Below, piece after piece: positions 46,325 to 59,700 of a stretch of 64,000 nt of DNA. This DNA comes from Litsea cubeba (lineage: Eukaryota > Streptophyta > Magnoliopsida > Laurales > Lauraceae): positions 111,276,477 through 111,340,476 of the forward strand of contig CM022948.1 of assembly GCA_012931725.1 (NCBI GenBank), read 5' to 3'. The translations under genes were made by a program, and so were the position numbers. A model generated the notes under the pieces. It saw only the letters and a program-made list of their open reading frames with translations. It made no database searches and was not told the DNA's origin. The number at the start of each line of letters is the position of its first letter. Within the stretch, counting starts at the first letter, position 1.

Positions 46325-49300
46325 ATGGCGCCTTCTTCTGTCTCAGAGGACAGTGAAGATGACCGAGACGAGTCCTTCGACGAAGACATGGAAGCCCTAA
46401 AGCGCGCCTGCGTTCTCACGGGAAAAAACCCTAACGAGATCGAACCTCCCGCCTCAATGGCCGCTGCTCCGGAATCTGATGATTCTGATGCGGAAAGTGA
46501 AGAAATCGATGATATGAAACTCGTTCGTAGCATCCAGAAACGATTTTCTTTTCCATCAGACGTTCTTCAGATCTCGAAATCTATTAGATCTCATGCCCCT
46601 GGAGATTCTGATGAGGAGGATGATTTTGAGACCCTGCGTGCAATCCAGAGGCGGTTTTCACATTATGATAAAGGTAGGTTCCCCCTTTCTTAGCGTTTCT
46701 TTTATTGTTTTGATGAAGTATTTCTTCTGCTCCTCGTCAAAAAATGTTTCTTTTTCCTTGATCATAACATGGATGGCACTCAAAGAAAGGACATTCAACC
46801 CAAAATAGCAAAACACAAGCCAAAAACAACCCAAAGTTCCATGTGCTGTATCACGAACCACTGGCTGCATGAAGTGCTTATATGGTGCTGCTCCTGCTTT
46901 GTCCTGAGTGTAACTGGAATATATATAGCGGGAGAGCTGATCGTAGAAAACCTGTAGCATAGGATATGAGAGTTTAGATAAATAATCTGCTACAGTATTG
47001 CATTGTGTCCAGTAGCCTTCTACAGTGTATCATAAATTCTCAAGATAGGTTGGAGGGTTTCTTCAGTGTTTCAACGAGTATGAGGCAATCGCCTTTGGGA
47101 ATGAGTTTATTAACTCTTTTTGTCCAGACAGACGATAACTCTCTGAACCAATAATTGGTACTCTACTTTAAGATTTAATTTTGATAAATAATTCAATAAA
47201 CAGACAGCTGAAACATCTGGAATTGCATATGTAACTATGGTATCAGAGAATTTTGTGGTTTTGTTGTCTGTGAATTTGTACTATATGTGCGTTTATTTCT
47301 ACGATATGATTTTTTAATTCAGCACTGGAAGTTTGAAATGTCGTAACATATTCTGCAAGGAATTTCTGGCGTGAAAATGATTCCGGTAAAAATAAAAACT
47401 GAAGTTCCAAGCTGTAGATCAGCTGGTTGGAATATGGGTGTGTGTTCATTGTTCAAGTCTCCAATATACCATATATATGCATAAAATAAAAGCTGAAATC
47501 GCATTAGTTTAGCTGAAAAGAGGGCAAGAATGCATTTTATTTCATACCTTACTGACCATTAAGTTTTTTTTTGTGATGAATTCTTTAGTTTCTTTGGTGA
47601 GTAAATGAAATCTTAGCTCCTAACTCCTAAGACAGAAGAAAGAGGAAACTTAAGAGGTCATTTGTCTTTTATGCATGGGATATGAAAATGGGATTTATAT
47701 ATGTAAAAGTTGCATAACAAATAAAACATGTTACAATGTTTGTTTGAAAACACCATATTCACATAAGTAAATGTTGGATGGTTCGTAACATATGTGAAAT
47801 CTTCATATATCTCGAAATATATGAAGCTTTAAGACATGAAACTGAACATTTTGAGGTTTAATGAGTTCAATTTTTTTAATGACTTATATTAAAATTTTGG
47901 GGCCCGCATGAGTTGCCAAAAATAAAAGGAAATGTTGAGATTTGATACCATAACCTGTCCTGGGTGGAAGTTGTAATATAACCTCTTTAGCCAAGGAGGT
48001 GTGCTTTCACTCCCTTTCATATGAAAATGGCCCCATTTACGGACAATTTTCACACCTCATTTACGCATAGGCCTAAACAAACATGCATATGTGTAAACAT
48101 TACACATGTGTAACGTTAACATATGTAAATGGGTTCAAACTAACGAGCCCTAAAGTTTTTGAAGATTGAACTAATGGCATGGATGCCTGGTCACAGAGGT
48201 GAGTCAGGCAATAAAGTTGCAGGGATAATGGTCAAAATGGGCTTATCAAGTATAGAATAGTTGTGACTTTTTAGAATTGTCTTTTCACTAGACTCATGAA
48301 GTTTCAAAATGTGTACCTCTGACCTCTCTTCTCGATTTGCTTTTCCCTAATAAAATGGCTAAACTTCACCTCCAGGGTCAAATTGAAAATTTTTAATTTT
48401 TGCATAAAAGTCTTTCAATCATTCTTACAAAGGTGACATCTTCATCAGATACAACCGTCTAAGGTGCACAATCATCAATAAACAAAACATAGCAAATAGA
48501 ACTCCTTTCCCCTTTTGGTTGGCTGAGATTCATGCTCCCACATGTCAAAATGTATGAGATTAGAAGGAGCAATGGACAGTGCTTCTATTATTAAATGGTA
48601 AAGCAGTATTTTGGATAAATGACACCCAAAACAATCTGAAATCTCAAAGGGTCTTACATGGCCTAAAACATGTCTAAATTGGTTAACAGAGATAAGGCTT
48701 GTGAAGAGAGTACCAATTTCGGTACACCGGTGGAAGATGGTACCTCCACAACATTGTCTCAAAGACATGGATTCTTGGAGATAACTACTTATAAATCAGT
48801 TCTTCGTAATTTACCCCTGTATATATCCTTTCTTTAAACCTCCCTAAAGAGTATCCATGTAATTGTGCGTTGAGGACATTAATATATAAATGAGGCACTC
48901 CCTCAAAGAGGGCACGATAGATTTTATACGAATTCTAATATTGTCGTGGTGTTAGAGCCATTAGGATTTAGTGTTTAGGTTTTCTGCCCTTTTGGATTGA
49001 GAACTGCCACATTGATGCTGTATGCCGAATTGTGTATAAATCTGGATCTTGATAGGGTATTGTCCCTTATGGAGAAACTCGACACTGTGTGGTACTCTCC
49101 AACGCTTAGAAGTTAGGATCTTTCCGTTCAACATCATCCACCTATCCTTCTAAGCTCCTGATTCCCACCGACAGAAAAAAAAACTGGCTATTTGGGATCA
49201 TCTCTCTCCTCTTCTACTATCTTCTCTCTCTGGCTATTTGTCATTCAGGTATCATCTCCTTTGTTGGGTCAAGAGCTTCAAGACCCCTTGTCAGCCATGA

Positions 49301-49632
49301 GAAGATGGTAATCTGCAACCCTCTAAACTTGGGAATGCTTCTTAGATTGACCATGATACTGTCCTTTTAACATGACACTGATACCTACCCTTTGTCAGAT
49401 TGACCTTGGACCTTGGCATGCATGTCTTTGACGACCTTGTAGGAGAAATTGCTTTATCTTGAGTCTTGACCAGTAAAGCTTGAAATAACGGTGACCCTGA
49501 AATTGGTTAACCGGTATCATGAGGAAAGAAGGTGTGAGAGACAGCGGCGAGAGTGAGGGGGAGCTGTGAAGTCTTCTCAGTTCGTGTCGTCGACTTTGTT
49601 TGCGACACTCATGGTGCTCTTTTTCTTCAACA

Positions 49633-49697
<65 letters not shown>

Positions 49698-52600
49698 CAT
49701 CCGATCTGAGGCATTTGATATCTAACATCTCTTGTTGCTTCTGAAGAAAAAAAACAACCTTGAAAATTGTATTTGCTGTGAGAGTGCACAAAGAAGTGCA
49801 GAATGAGAATTAGGATGATGTTGGTTTGCTCATGGCACGTGCGACAGATCTGGTTCATTTCATTCAAGAATAATGGCATATATTACTGAGATTTTACCTG
49901 TTAAATTTGATGGGAATTTCATTTTAAAAATTTTGTAGACGGAAAAGAATTGTTTTAAATAATCCCGAGGGGTAGCTCGGTTGGCCTAGGACCATGGTTT
50001 TCTCCTGGAGGTTGAGGGTTCAAAACTGTGCTACCACAGTGGGGCCACAAGAGATTTACCCGGCTCCCCTTGGTCCCGAAGGGATTAGTCCGGCCCAAAG
50101 GGCTAGGACACCCTCTGATATATATATATATATATAAGATAATATAGACAAGCAAAAAAAAAAGTTATATAAAAAAAAGAATTGTTTTAAATCACACATG
50201 CATTAACTTCTATTTAGCTTTCACAACTTTTTGTTGTAGAAACTGACAGTCTTTGACCTGTTCCGACTCCCCTTCAAGTGCCGAACTTTGTGGTCTTTGT
50301 TTCTATCTAGCCATTTTCATCGTTCTCTTGCATAAAACCATCAATTTTGCCCTTAAATGATACAGTGCCACATGTTTTTTCAGCATTAGCCTGTATAGTC
50401 ATCTTCCTAGCTTTTTTGAAATTGTTCGATATCTGCTTTTAGAAAATATGGAATCTCTTTCCATAGTGCTTTTTGACATCAATATTTTCCATGACATCAT
50501 CAGTTTTGGGCCTTTCGCTTATAAGTCTTAAATGATGCAATGTCCACATTCTTTTCATCGTTAGTCACTGGATTCGTCTTTCTACAGTGTTGATCCTTGA
50601 TTGTTATTCTGTTGTGCGAGGTTGTTTTACTTCCAATTATATAGCATCAAATGAGGCTTTTCAATGAAGAAATTGGGTTTGCTTCAACATCCATTTCAGC
50701 ACTATGGACATCAAGCACTAAGAAATTGTTCAGATCATCAATGATGCAATGTCCACATTCTTTTTCATCATTAGTCACTAGATTCTTCTTTCTACAGTGT
50801 TGATCCTTGCTTGTTATTCTGCTGTGTGAGGTTGTTTTACTTCCAATTTAATAGCATCAGATGAGGCTTTTCAATGAAGAAATTGGGTTTGCTTCAACAT
50901 TCATTTCAGCACTATGGACATTAAGCAATAAGAAATTGTTCAGATCAATATTTGATTTTTCAGTACTGTTGTACTACTTTGAAATGGCTACTGGGTGATC
51001 CAATCGTTTCAGGCAAATACGAGAACTTCTTGGCGGCCCATAATCTACAAATGTCAGTGGTTGCTTGATGTTCATGAGTGCCTGCACCTTTCCTGCTCAC
51101 ATGCTTGCATCCAATTTGAACGCTTATAACTATGCCCTCACCAGGTAACACAGAATCCTACGTTCTTCCTTCGATCTTGAGTTTTTTGCGGGCCAGTTAT
51201 CTTGTCAAGATGGCATTCCTGACATATCTGAAAATTTTGTTCTGCTTATCCGTGTGATTTACTTTCACCTCTCCTTATCTTCCTTATCTAAAATTTGGTG
51301 CTAAAACTCTGTTGAATATCCATTGAGTGCATTATGGTGAGAAGTGAGGGGCCAAAACTAGAACATCTTCCTGGATGTCAGTTGTGTAGCTTGAGGTTCT
51401 GTGTTTCAAGGGCTTAGTTGATTCTCATATTTCATCCGACGAAATTTTAGGCTTTATTTAGTCATTACTGTTATTAGTTCATTTTTATTATTTTTATAGG
51501 CTATCGGGAAATGATCGATATTATATTTCATTTATATGTTGAGTTCAAAAAATTATGTTGGATGCATTTTCACACAATGTGGTGGGCATTGGTTTTTACT
51601 TAAATCCCCTATGATCTTGTTTCTACTTGGTATTCTTTTTATGTGGTACTTATATTTCATAATCCCGGACTGACATTTCTTTCCTCCTTTTATCATTATT
51701 ATTTCTATTACTACACCACACACCACCACCACCACTATTGCTACTGTTGTTATTTGGTGTCTGTTAGCTGCACCACATGTTCTAAGGCTAATCTAGCATG
51801 AAACTATTTCATTCACCATATTTGCATCTATGCAGATGGGCTAATGAAGAGTGATGACAATTTATGTAACAATGAGTTGGCTTGTACCACTAGTTTAACC
51901 TCGGAGCGGGACACTTCCAATATTTTGGGTGAAGGGTTTCCAGATTTAGGTGATACTCTTGTCAACTCAAACATGTCCAAAGTTTGTAGCATAACTCCTG
52001 GGAGTCAGCCTTCTGATTCAACCGAGTGTTACCAACAAGAAGATAGAACTTGCAATTTATCTGCATTGCCTCTCAATCATGCTAACTTCCCAAAGTTTGC
52101 ACAGATGTTCATTGCTGCCATTAAGAAAAACAGGTCATGTCAGAAATTTATTAGGAGTAAGATTATCCAGATAGAAGCAAGGATTGAGGAGAACAAAGAA
52201 CTTAAGGAGCGTGTAAAATGTATTATGGATTTTCAAGTTTCCTGCAAAAGGAAAGCTGCCAAACTTATAAGCCAACTGAAGGATCCCCGAGCCAAGTTAA
52301 TTTCTCTTCCAAAAGCCAGGATTTTAAACTCAGAAAAGGTTGTTTCTACCTTCATATTTTATTAAGTTCTTTGTGAGAATATATTCTCTAGTTCAATGTT
52401 GAAGCAATGTTTCCCAATTTTATTTTGATTTTGCCATACTCTTTCGTCACTCTGCAACTTTTTCCTATTGATGCCTATATTTGTGCATGTTGGGATTCCT
52501 TTTCTGACTACAGTGTTACATTTTTTTAAGTTTATAACTTAAGATTTATTGGTTGATAGGAATTGAGAAGTGACATGTTATATTACAAAGTGATATTATT

Positions 52601-55600
52601 TAGCCTAGATAGGGATGAGCATAGTTACCTAATTCGTTTGGAAAGGTGCCGAATCACGAATGGTTGGAGTCGAATAATTCGCTATTCGATTCATTATCAT
52701 TCAGAAATCTCACCATTCCTAATTCGCAGCAGTTCGATACGTCCTTTAGATGAGGAAGATAGTTATCATGTCGTGAATCTACAAAATCCCAGTTCTCAAC
52801 CGACTCGTAGTACGGCCGTAACAGATAGTCTTCCTTCCTTCTTCTTCGGTAGCTAGTAGAAAATCTCTCCAACCAACTCTCTCTTCAAGAATTGTTTCCT
52901 CTTCCTTCGGCAATCAAAGAAAAGGGCAGGGGATACTACCATCGTGTTGTGTCTTACGAATTCTATGAGGGCAATAATTCCTAGAGCCAATAAAATTAAT
53001 TTAGAAAAATGGCCCATTTTTTAAAATCAAGAGATCATCTTCATGGTCAGATTGATTGCCTTTAAAACAAATTGTGATTGACTTTTGATTTTTTTTAATC
53101 ATATGGTTCTATTTGAACGGTAGATATCACCATGATGGAAGTGAAATTCTGCTGAATTAGAAAACAATGTGGGTTATTGATATTGAGCAATTTTTGTTCA
53201 TTTGTTTTAGCCCAAATATAAAGTTTCACTTTTCTCACTTAGTGAGTGATAATAATCCATGTAGGGCCTGTGTCTTAAATCTAGGTTGCTTAAGTTACCA
53301 TCACCACATGTTAGTTATGTACAAGTCAAATTCACTCTAATCAGAGTTGAGTCTACCATGGAATTGATCATGTACATGACATTGAACAAAATATAAAATA
53401 CAAAGGGAGTTTAATCAAGTATCTTATAAGTGATCAATCTAATTGTGTGTCCAACTTCAATACAAGTGAAACCCAAATACCCAATACACATCTAACCCAT
53501 GGAGGGACAACTGCAATAAATGGCTAGGAACTTAGAATTTCATATACAGGCCCTGCTTATTAATTAATAAAGATGGACTCAAAATGTGAAGGCCTTCCAT
53601 GTGTAACTATATTCTTATCAGGAAAAGTGGTGAGGTTGGAGGTTGTGAGGCCTACTTGAGACATTGAGTCCAAAAGAGAAATGAAAAACTGTAAGCGCCC
53701 ACTTCCATTTGTGTGCCCATTAATTGGCCATATTAATAGGATGGGACAATATTTTTTTGTTTGAATTAATTTTTTTTATCATTTTTATAATTTTTATGAG
53801 AATTTCATGTTTATATAACTTTTGTAACATCTAAGAACTTTCATAAATTGTATATATATATATATCTTAAATTAGACTGATAGTCATTAACAACCCTATT
53901 GACTTATATATTCAAATTAGTGTATCGAATTCGAACTACGAATTAAGCGAATCGAAAACGAATCAAAGAAGCCTACCCAATGAATTTTCGAATTAGATTA
54001 AATGTTGAATTACGAACTACGAACTCGAATGCGAATTGATCGAATTGCGACTAAGGTAACTATGGGGATGAGTGTAGAAATGGTGGAACTGACAAATTTG
54101 ATCCGAATAAAAGGGATCAGACCTGTTGATTAGGATGTTGAAATGACCTCTATCTAAAACCATTGCATAAAAAAATCAGCAGTGAAAGCATATGAAGATA
54201 TATGGTGTTCAATGACAAATCAACACATATTGGAGAGAATTTGGATTGAAAGTACTTGCTTTCATTTGGAGAGATCTAGGCTACATCTAGATTCCATCAA
54301 AGATAAAAAAAGAAAAAAGAAAAAAGAGAAGTACTAATCAATCGAATCACATGCTCTATTTTCTGGGCTGTTACGATATTTGAGATATATGTCTATTCCT
54401 GTTATTATGGTACACCTCTATTTTACATAATAAGACAATCCTATTTATGATATGGTTGTCAGTGGAACTACTTAAATAGAATTCTCCACACATCAGAATG
54501 GATTAAATCAAACAATCAATCCTTCTATTTTAGCGAACAGGGAAATTAAAACTTTACCTAAGCAACACTTTGTATTTCATTTAAAAGCATCTCCATTAGG
54601 GTTTTATTTTTATTTTTTATTTTAATGATAATTCAAGCATCTGCATTAGTTGATGAGTTTTTATTTTTATTTTTTGGTATATGCAGGTCAAAGACAAGAA
54701 GGTTCATGCCTCATGTTTGGGCCCAACTGAGAATAATCATGTTTCAAATTACAAGATGGTACTGACGAAATTCCCAGTCTCATTTAGTAGGCAACGATGG
54801 TCAAAAGTTGAGAAGGAAAATCTTGCTAAGGGAATAAAACAACAATTTCAAGAGGTATTGCTGCAGAAGTCAATGGAGCAGTATAGGTATATACCATATA
54901 TTCTGTTATATACTTCATGTATTTATCTTATACTCTTAAATTTATTTATCCTTTACTCTTATATTTTGTTGTGATCCATGTTTCCTTGTCAGTGACTTGG
55001 AGGGATCTTCTGGAGAACTTAATGATCTGGATAACATCATTACCTCAATCACCAATCTTGAAATTACACCTGAAAATATTAGGCGCTTCCTGCCTCAGGT
55101 TGATTGGGAGCGTTTAGCTTCCATGTATGTTATGGGCCGCTCTGGTGCAGAATGTGAAACAAGGTATTTATTTAGGTTGTCAGTAGTTGTACATATCTGA
55201 TGTTCATTTCTTGTTGTAAATAGAGTTGATTGCTAAACGGTTCATGTGACGCAATGGTTTCTGAGTTCTGACTGTATTCATTGTTCTTTGCTTTGATGTT
55301 AACTTTGCACTGTAAGTGTCCAATTCTAGGATCTATTTTCCTCCGAAACTTCCACCAGTTCTTTTCTAGTTTCTACAATAATTTATCTCTAATAGTCAAA
55401 GCCCCTCTATTTATCTGTTATTGTTGTTTATAATTTATGAATAAAAATGCTTTTGATTAGGAAAAAAAATAGGGAATACGTACCAAGATGCCCTACAGCC
55501 TTTTCCAGTTTACTCACATGTTTGTGTCAAACTTGATCAATTCAGTGAAGATTATCACAAGTTTTCATGTCTTTGTTAAACGATATCAGCACGTACTTAA

Positions 55601-56748
55601 TTGTTTGTCATGTTTTTCTCAAATCAAATACCTTTTACTTGCTTTATCTGCCTTCGTATTATCTTATGCATCTCTCCCCTTCAATAAGGAAGATCCGAGG
55701 AGGTAGATGGAGATCGCTACATTGAAGTGGGTTTTTTCCCAGTGCTAGAGGGCCATCTTAACGGCCATCTTAACACTAGAGAGTACCCGTGAACAATCCT
55801 ATATCCGTATCTTCACCGTCATCATCAGCGAAGCCTTGTCCTATCTTTGTTGGGGTCAGCAATCCATATATGTTACCTTGAGGGTGGTAAATGCGCTCCC
55901 TTGCAGAAAGAGGATAGTGATGTAAAGAAGAAAGGGGCTGAAAAGGAAATCTAAAAAAATTATAAATCCATATCTGCAAGGTTTGTTATAAATTACCATT
56001 AAAAAAAAATCTAAAAATAAATCCCCAAAGCGCGCTCACTCTGAACTTTTATTGTAGAAAGAAGATAATGATGCAAAGAAGAAAAAAGTAGACTAAAAAT
56101 GCAAAAGATCTGTTTATAAAGATAAAATTTGCTAGTACTCTCTCTCTCTCTCTCAGACTCTCTCTCTCAGAGCACAGTGAGACCGGAAAAAAAGTCGGTG
56201 AGAATTACACTTCACCATGTGCAACATAGCAAAATTCATAGGATTATGTGTATTTTACTGGTGCAATAAATCCCTCATTAAAGTGCATACGTATAGACAG
56301 GACACACTGTATCTCTCAAGTCTCATCTTGATCTGTCAGTTTAAAAGGCCCAGTTATGGTACTCCTGTATTATCTCCTGGTCACATTTTTATTATCTCCA
56401 AGTCACATTATCCCCATCTGGTGAAGAAAACAAACTTGCTTGGAGCTCATATCTCATGTAGATTTGTCTCAGTTTAAAGGATCTAGGTTAGGTACTCTTG
56501 CATTATCTCCCATTCATATCATCGCGACCTGGTGATCAAGACAATCTTGCTTGACTGAGCTTGTGAGTAAGGTCTTTTAGCCTTTCAGGGGCCGAGGATC
56601 CAACCCTACTGAAGGAGCCCACTGGTTCCTGTCTCAGTCCCAGAATCTTGCTGGTGGAAATTTATTCGTATTTTACCAGATTTTCCTTATCCTGTGCATG
56701 CAAAAGTGAGGGAGGTCGGTTTTTTTTTGGGATTTTTTTTTTGAAGAA

Positions 56749-56783
<35 letters not shown>

Positions 56784-59700
56784 TTGTACTCATTTCTTAC
56801 CCACCTCCTCTGTGTCTTAACAGCAGACACATGCCACTGGGCCACTAACCAGCCACTGAAGGACTCACTGAAAATACGGGTCAAGGACTATTAGCTGAAT
56901 CAATGCGGCTGGACAGATAGGTGGCGTAAAGTGTCACAGAGGCAAATACTGTAGAGGAGATGAGAACATTTATGCCTCTCTGGCGAATCATTAGCCGAAG
57001 GTTTCCCTCTCCTCCCCATTTGGAGCATGCAGCCTCTTCTTGACCCTCCCCTGCATCTCTGTATCTGCATCTGGAGCAGCCATCGTTCTTTGAATTATGA
57101 TATGCATGCTTGCATCTTCCGTCTTTTGTTATATATGGTGACTGTGAGTGGTCTTGGTTTTTCTTCATTCATACTTCATTCTACTTTTTTGTCCAGTGTC
57201 TATATGAACCACTGCCATTGTTTTCATGCTATTTTGTCCAAGCTTGAGGCCTTTTTATATCATTCTTAAGTCATTTCTAGGGTAATTGGTACTTTGATCC
57301 ACAACTGTAATGCTTGTATATGGACTTCTTTCAATACATTTTTTAGCTGCCTTGTGCTCGTGGATTGGATACAGTGTTGAGGATTGAATTTAAATTTTTG
57401 GCCCTTGCTGCAGGTGGTTGAACCATGAAGATCCATTGATCAATCATAACTCGTGGATGAATCTCGAGGATAAGAATCTTTTGTTTATTGTCCAGCAAAG
57501 AGGGATTTATAACTGGATTGAAATTGCTACTTCAATGGGGAAAAGTAGAACCCCTTTTCAGTGCTTGTCTCGTTATCAAAGGAGTCTCAATGCTTATATT
57601 TTGAAGAGGGATTGGACGGTAGATGAAGATGCTCAACTTCGTGCAGTCGTGGAAACTTTGGGTGAGCATGACTGGCAGGGAGTAGCTACTGCTCTGGGAG
57701 GCAGGACAGGTTCACAGTGTTCTAATAGGTCAGCACCATTCTCCCTAGGTCTTATGAGTAGCATTTTAGCTCACCGGAGCATGTTGTACTTGTCATTAAA
57801 AAATGAGTTTTGTTTTTGCAAAAAGGCCCCCTATATTTTTACGAAACCTCAAAAGACCTATATTTTATGTTTTTAGTTTTTACTAAAACCTCCCTTGACT
57901 AACAGTCCAAGTGACAGTTCACATTTTATTTTTATTTTTGACCAATCTACCCTTAAAGAAAAGCTCAAATGATTTATCTTGAGTAAAAAAGATGGAAAGG
58001 CAATTTCGTCCAACTTTGAAGACCTAAAACCAAAGGCTAAGATCATTTGAATGGTTTAATGTTACCAATTTTGCTAATTTACATCCAACTCTTTCCATTT
58101 CCATGCCTGTCTTGGTCATAGGTGGGTCCCACTAAAAGTAACTTGAGTTAATGGGATTTGCTAAGCTTAAGGGGTATTTCTGTCATTTAACCCCACCCCC
58201 CAACCCGCCCCCGCCCACCCCGCCCCCCCGCGCCCGCCCGCCAAAAAAAATAAAAAATCAACAACAGTTGCATGTTACACAGTAAAATCAGGGGCCTTTT
58301 CCTGAAAACATAAAACTCAGGCCTTTTTGAGGTATTCTGAAAATCTAGGGTCCTTTTTGTAAAAAACTCTTAAAAATTCTTTAAAACTCTTGGTATATAA
58401 TGCTTTTATATTGCATTTACATTGTGGAGAACTAACCTTATATCAAGTGCTTGTTCACTGTTGCTATGTCGAAACATAGTTACATAACATGAACGGTATA
58501 GTCTTGTAGGTTGTAAGCGCCCCATTTGGTAGTCTGCGTTTCTGATGATGACAAAGAATAGCTAAATATGGTCCAAAATTTAAATTGTTCTTAACTGACA
58601 GCGGTTGTTTTATGTTTGTTATATTGAGTTGTGGTTACGCTGATTTATTTAATTGCTCCCAACAATCTGCTATAGAGTCTGAGATCAATCTGTATTCTCT
58701 TTTCTCTGTGTCAACCTGTTTAATGAGTTTCTTGGTCCATCAATTTGCATGTCATGTCACTGAAATGATGGATACCTAAATAACCTCTCTTGGTTATGAA
58801 CTGCTCCAAAGAAAGGAAATGTGATTTCCTCTAATTGGGTTCAATAATCCAAAGAAAGTATTTCTTGTACAAATATGTCCTGAATCCGTTATGACATCTG
58901 TTGTTGTTTCTGTTTGTCTCAGTTTGATTCTTAGGTCCCAACTGTGATAGGTTAGAAATCGGTAAATGAGTGATGTGTAAGGAACTTAAAAGTAATTACT
59001 TAGTCATCAAAAGAAAGAAAATAGGTTTGATTGATTGGAATCAATTGCCGCAATCATTCGGGTTTAAATTCTCACTAGCACAATAACCCGTGCTGAGCAC
59101 AGGTAGGTCCAAATATTGCCTACTAAAAAGGGACATAAAAATAAAATAAAATAAACTCATAGAATCCTTACCTTCTAACGAGAGAATTGGGAAAGAAAGA
59201 TAATAGAAGTGGGATTAGAAAGCGATTTATTAGGGAAAAAAAATGGAACCTTGAACAGCGGAGAATGGACGTGAGGTTTCATGAGATAAAGAATAGGTAA
59301 TTGCATAAGATAGGTAGTGGGGAGAGAATGAAGAGTATTTGAAAAAAGGGGATAACTTCTCATTAAAATTGTATCTGAATTATAGATCCAAAACCTTCTG
59401 GCTTAATATATTATAATTGGCAAGCTGATTGCCATTAGCTGCCTCCAATTTTCTCCATGCCTCGGATAATATAAATTGACTGCCTCTGAATTTTTTTATT
59501 TTTTCCACAAGCAAGATGTGTGTCAAACCCGAATGGTTGTGGTGATGAGCACCTTTTAACTGCTTTATGGCCGATCACCCCGAAATTTCTTCTTGAACCA
59601 GAAAAAAGATTTTGAAACGTAACTTTAAATGCGATTAACGAATTAGCCTCATTGAGTTCCTTGGTTTTTCTAGATGTCCGCCCAAGTTTTGGCTGTACGA

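Larger units (their letters stand above)
46674..51835 (+). other. MYB4R1 intron 1 (5.2 kb)
   Basis: Non-coding. It holds a (CT)n tract, a SINE and a ~209-bp tandem duplication (all listed), and possibly a diverged inverted-repeat element at about 47659-48155 with GTCATTTGTCTTTTATGC against GGGCTCGTTAGTTTGAACC ends. Confidence 0.6.

Noticed and set aside
46249..46533. Minus-strand 94-codon frame
   Set aside because: Antisense of the acidic first exon of MYB4R1, Ser-rich as expected for such a shadow.
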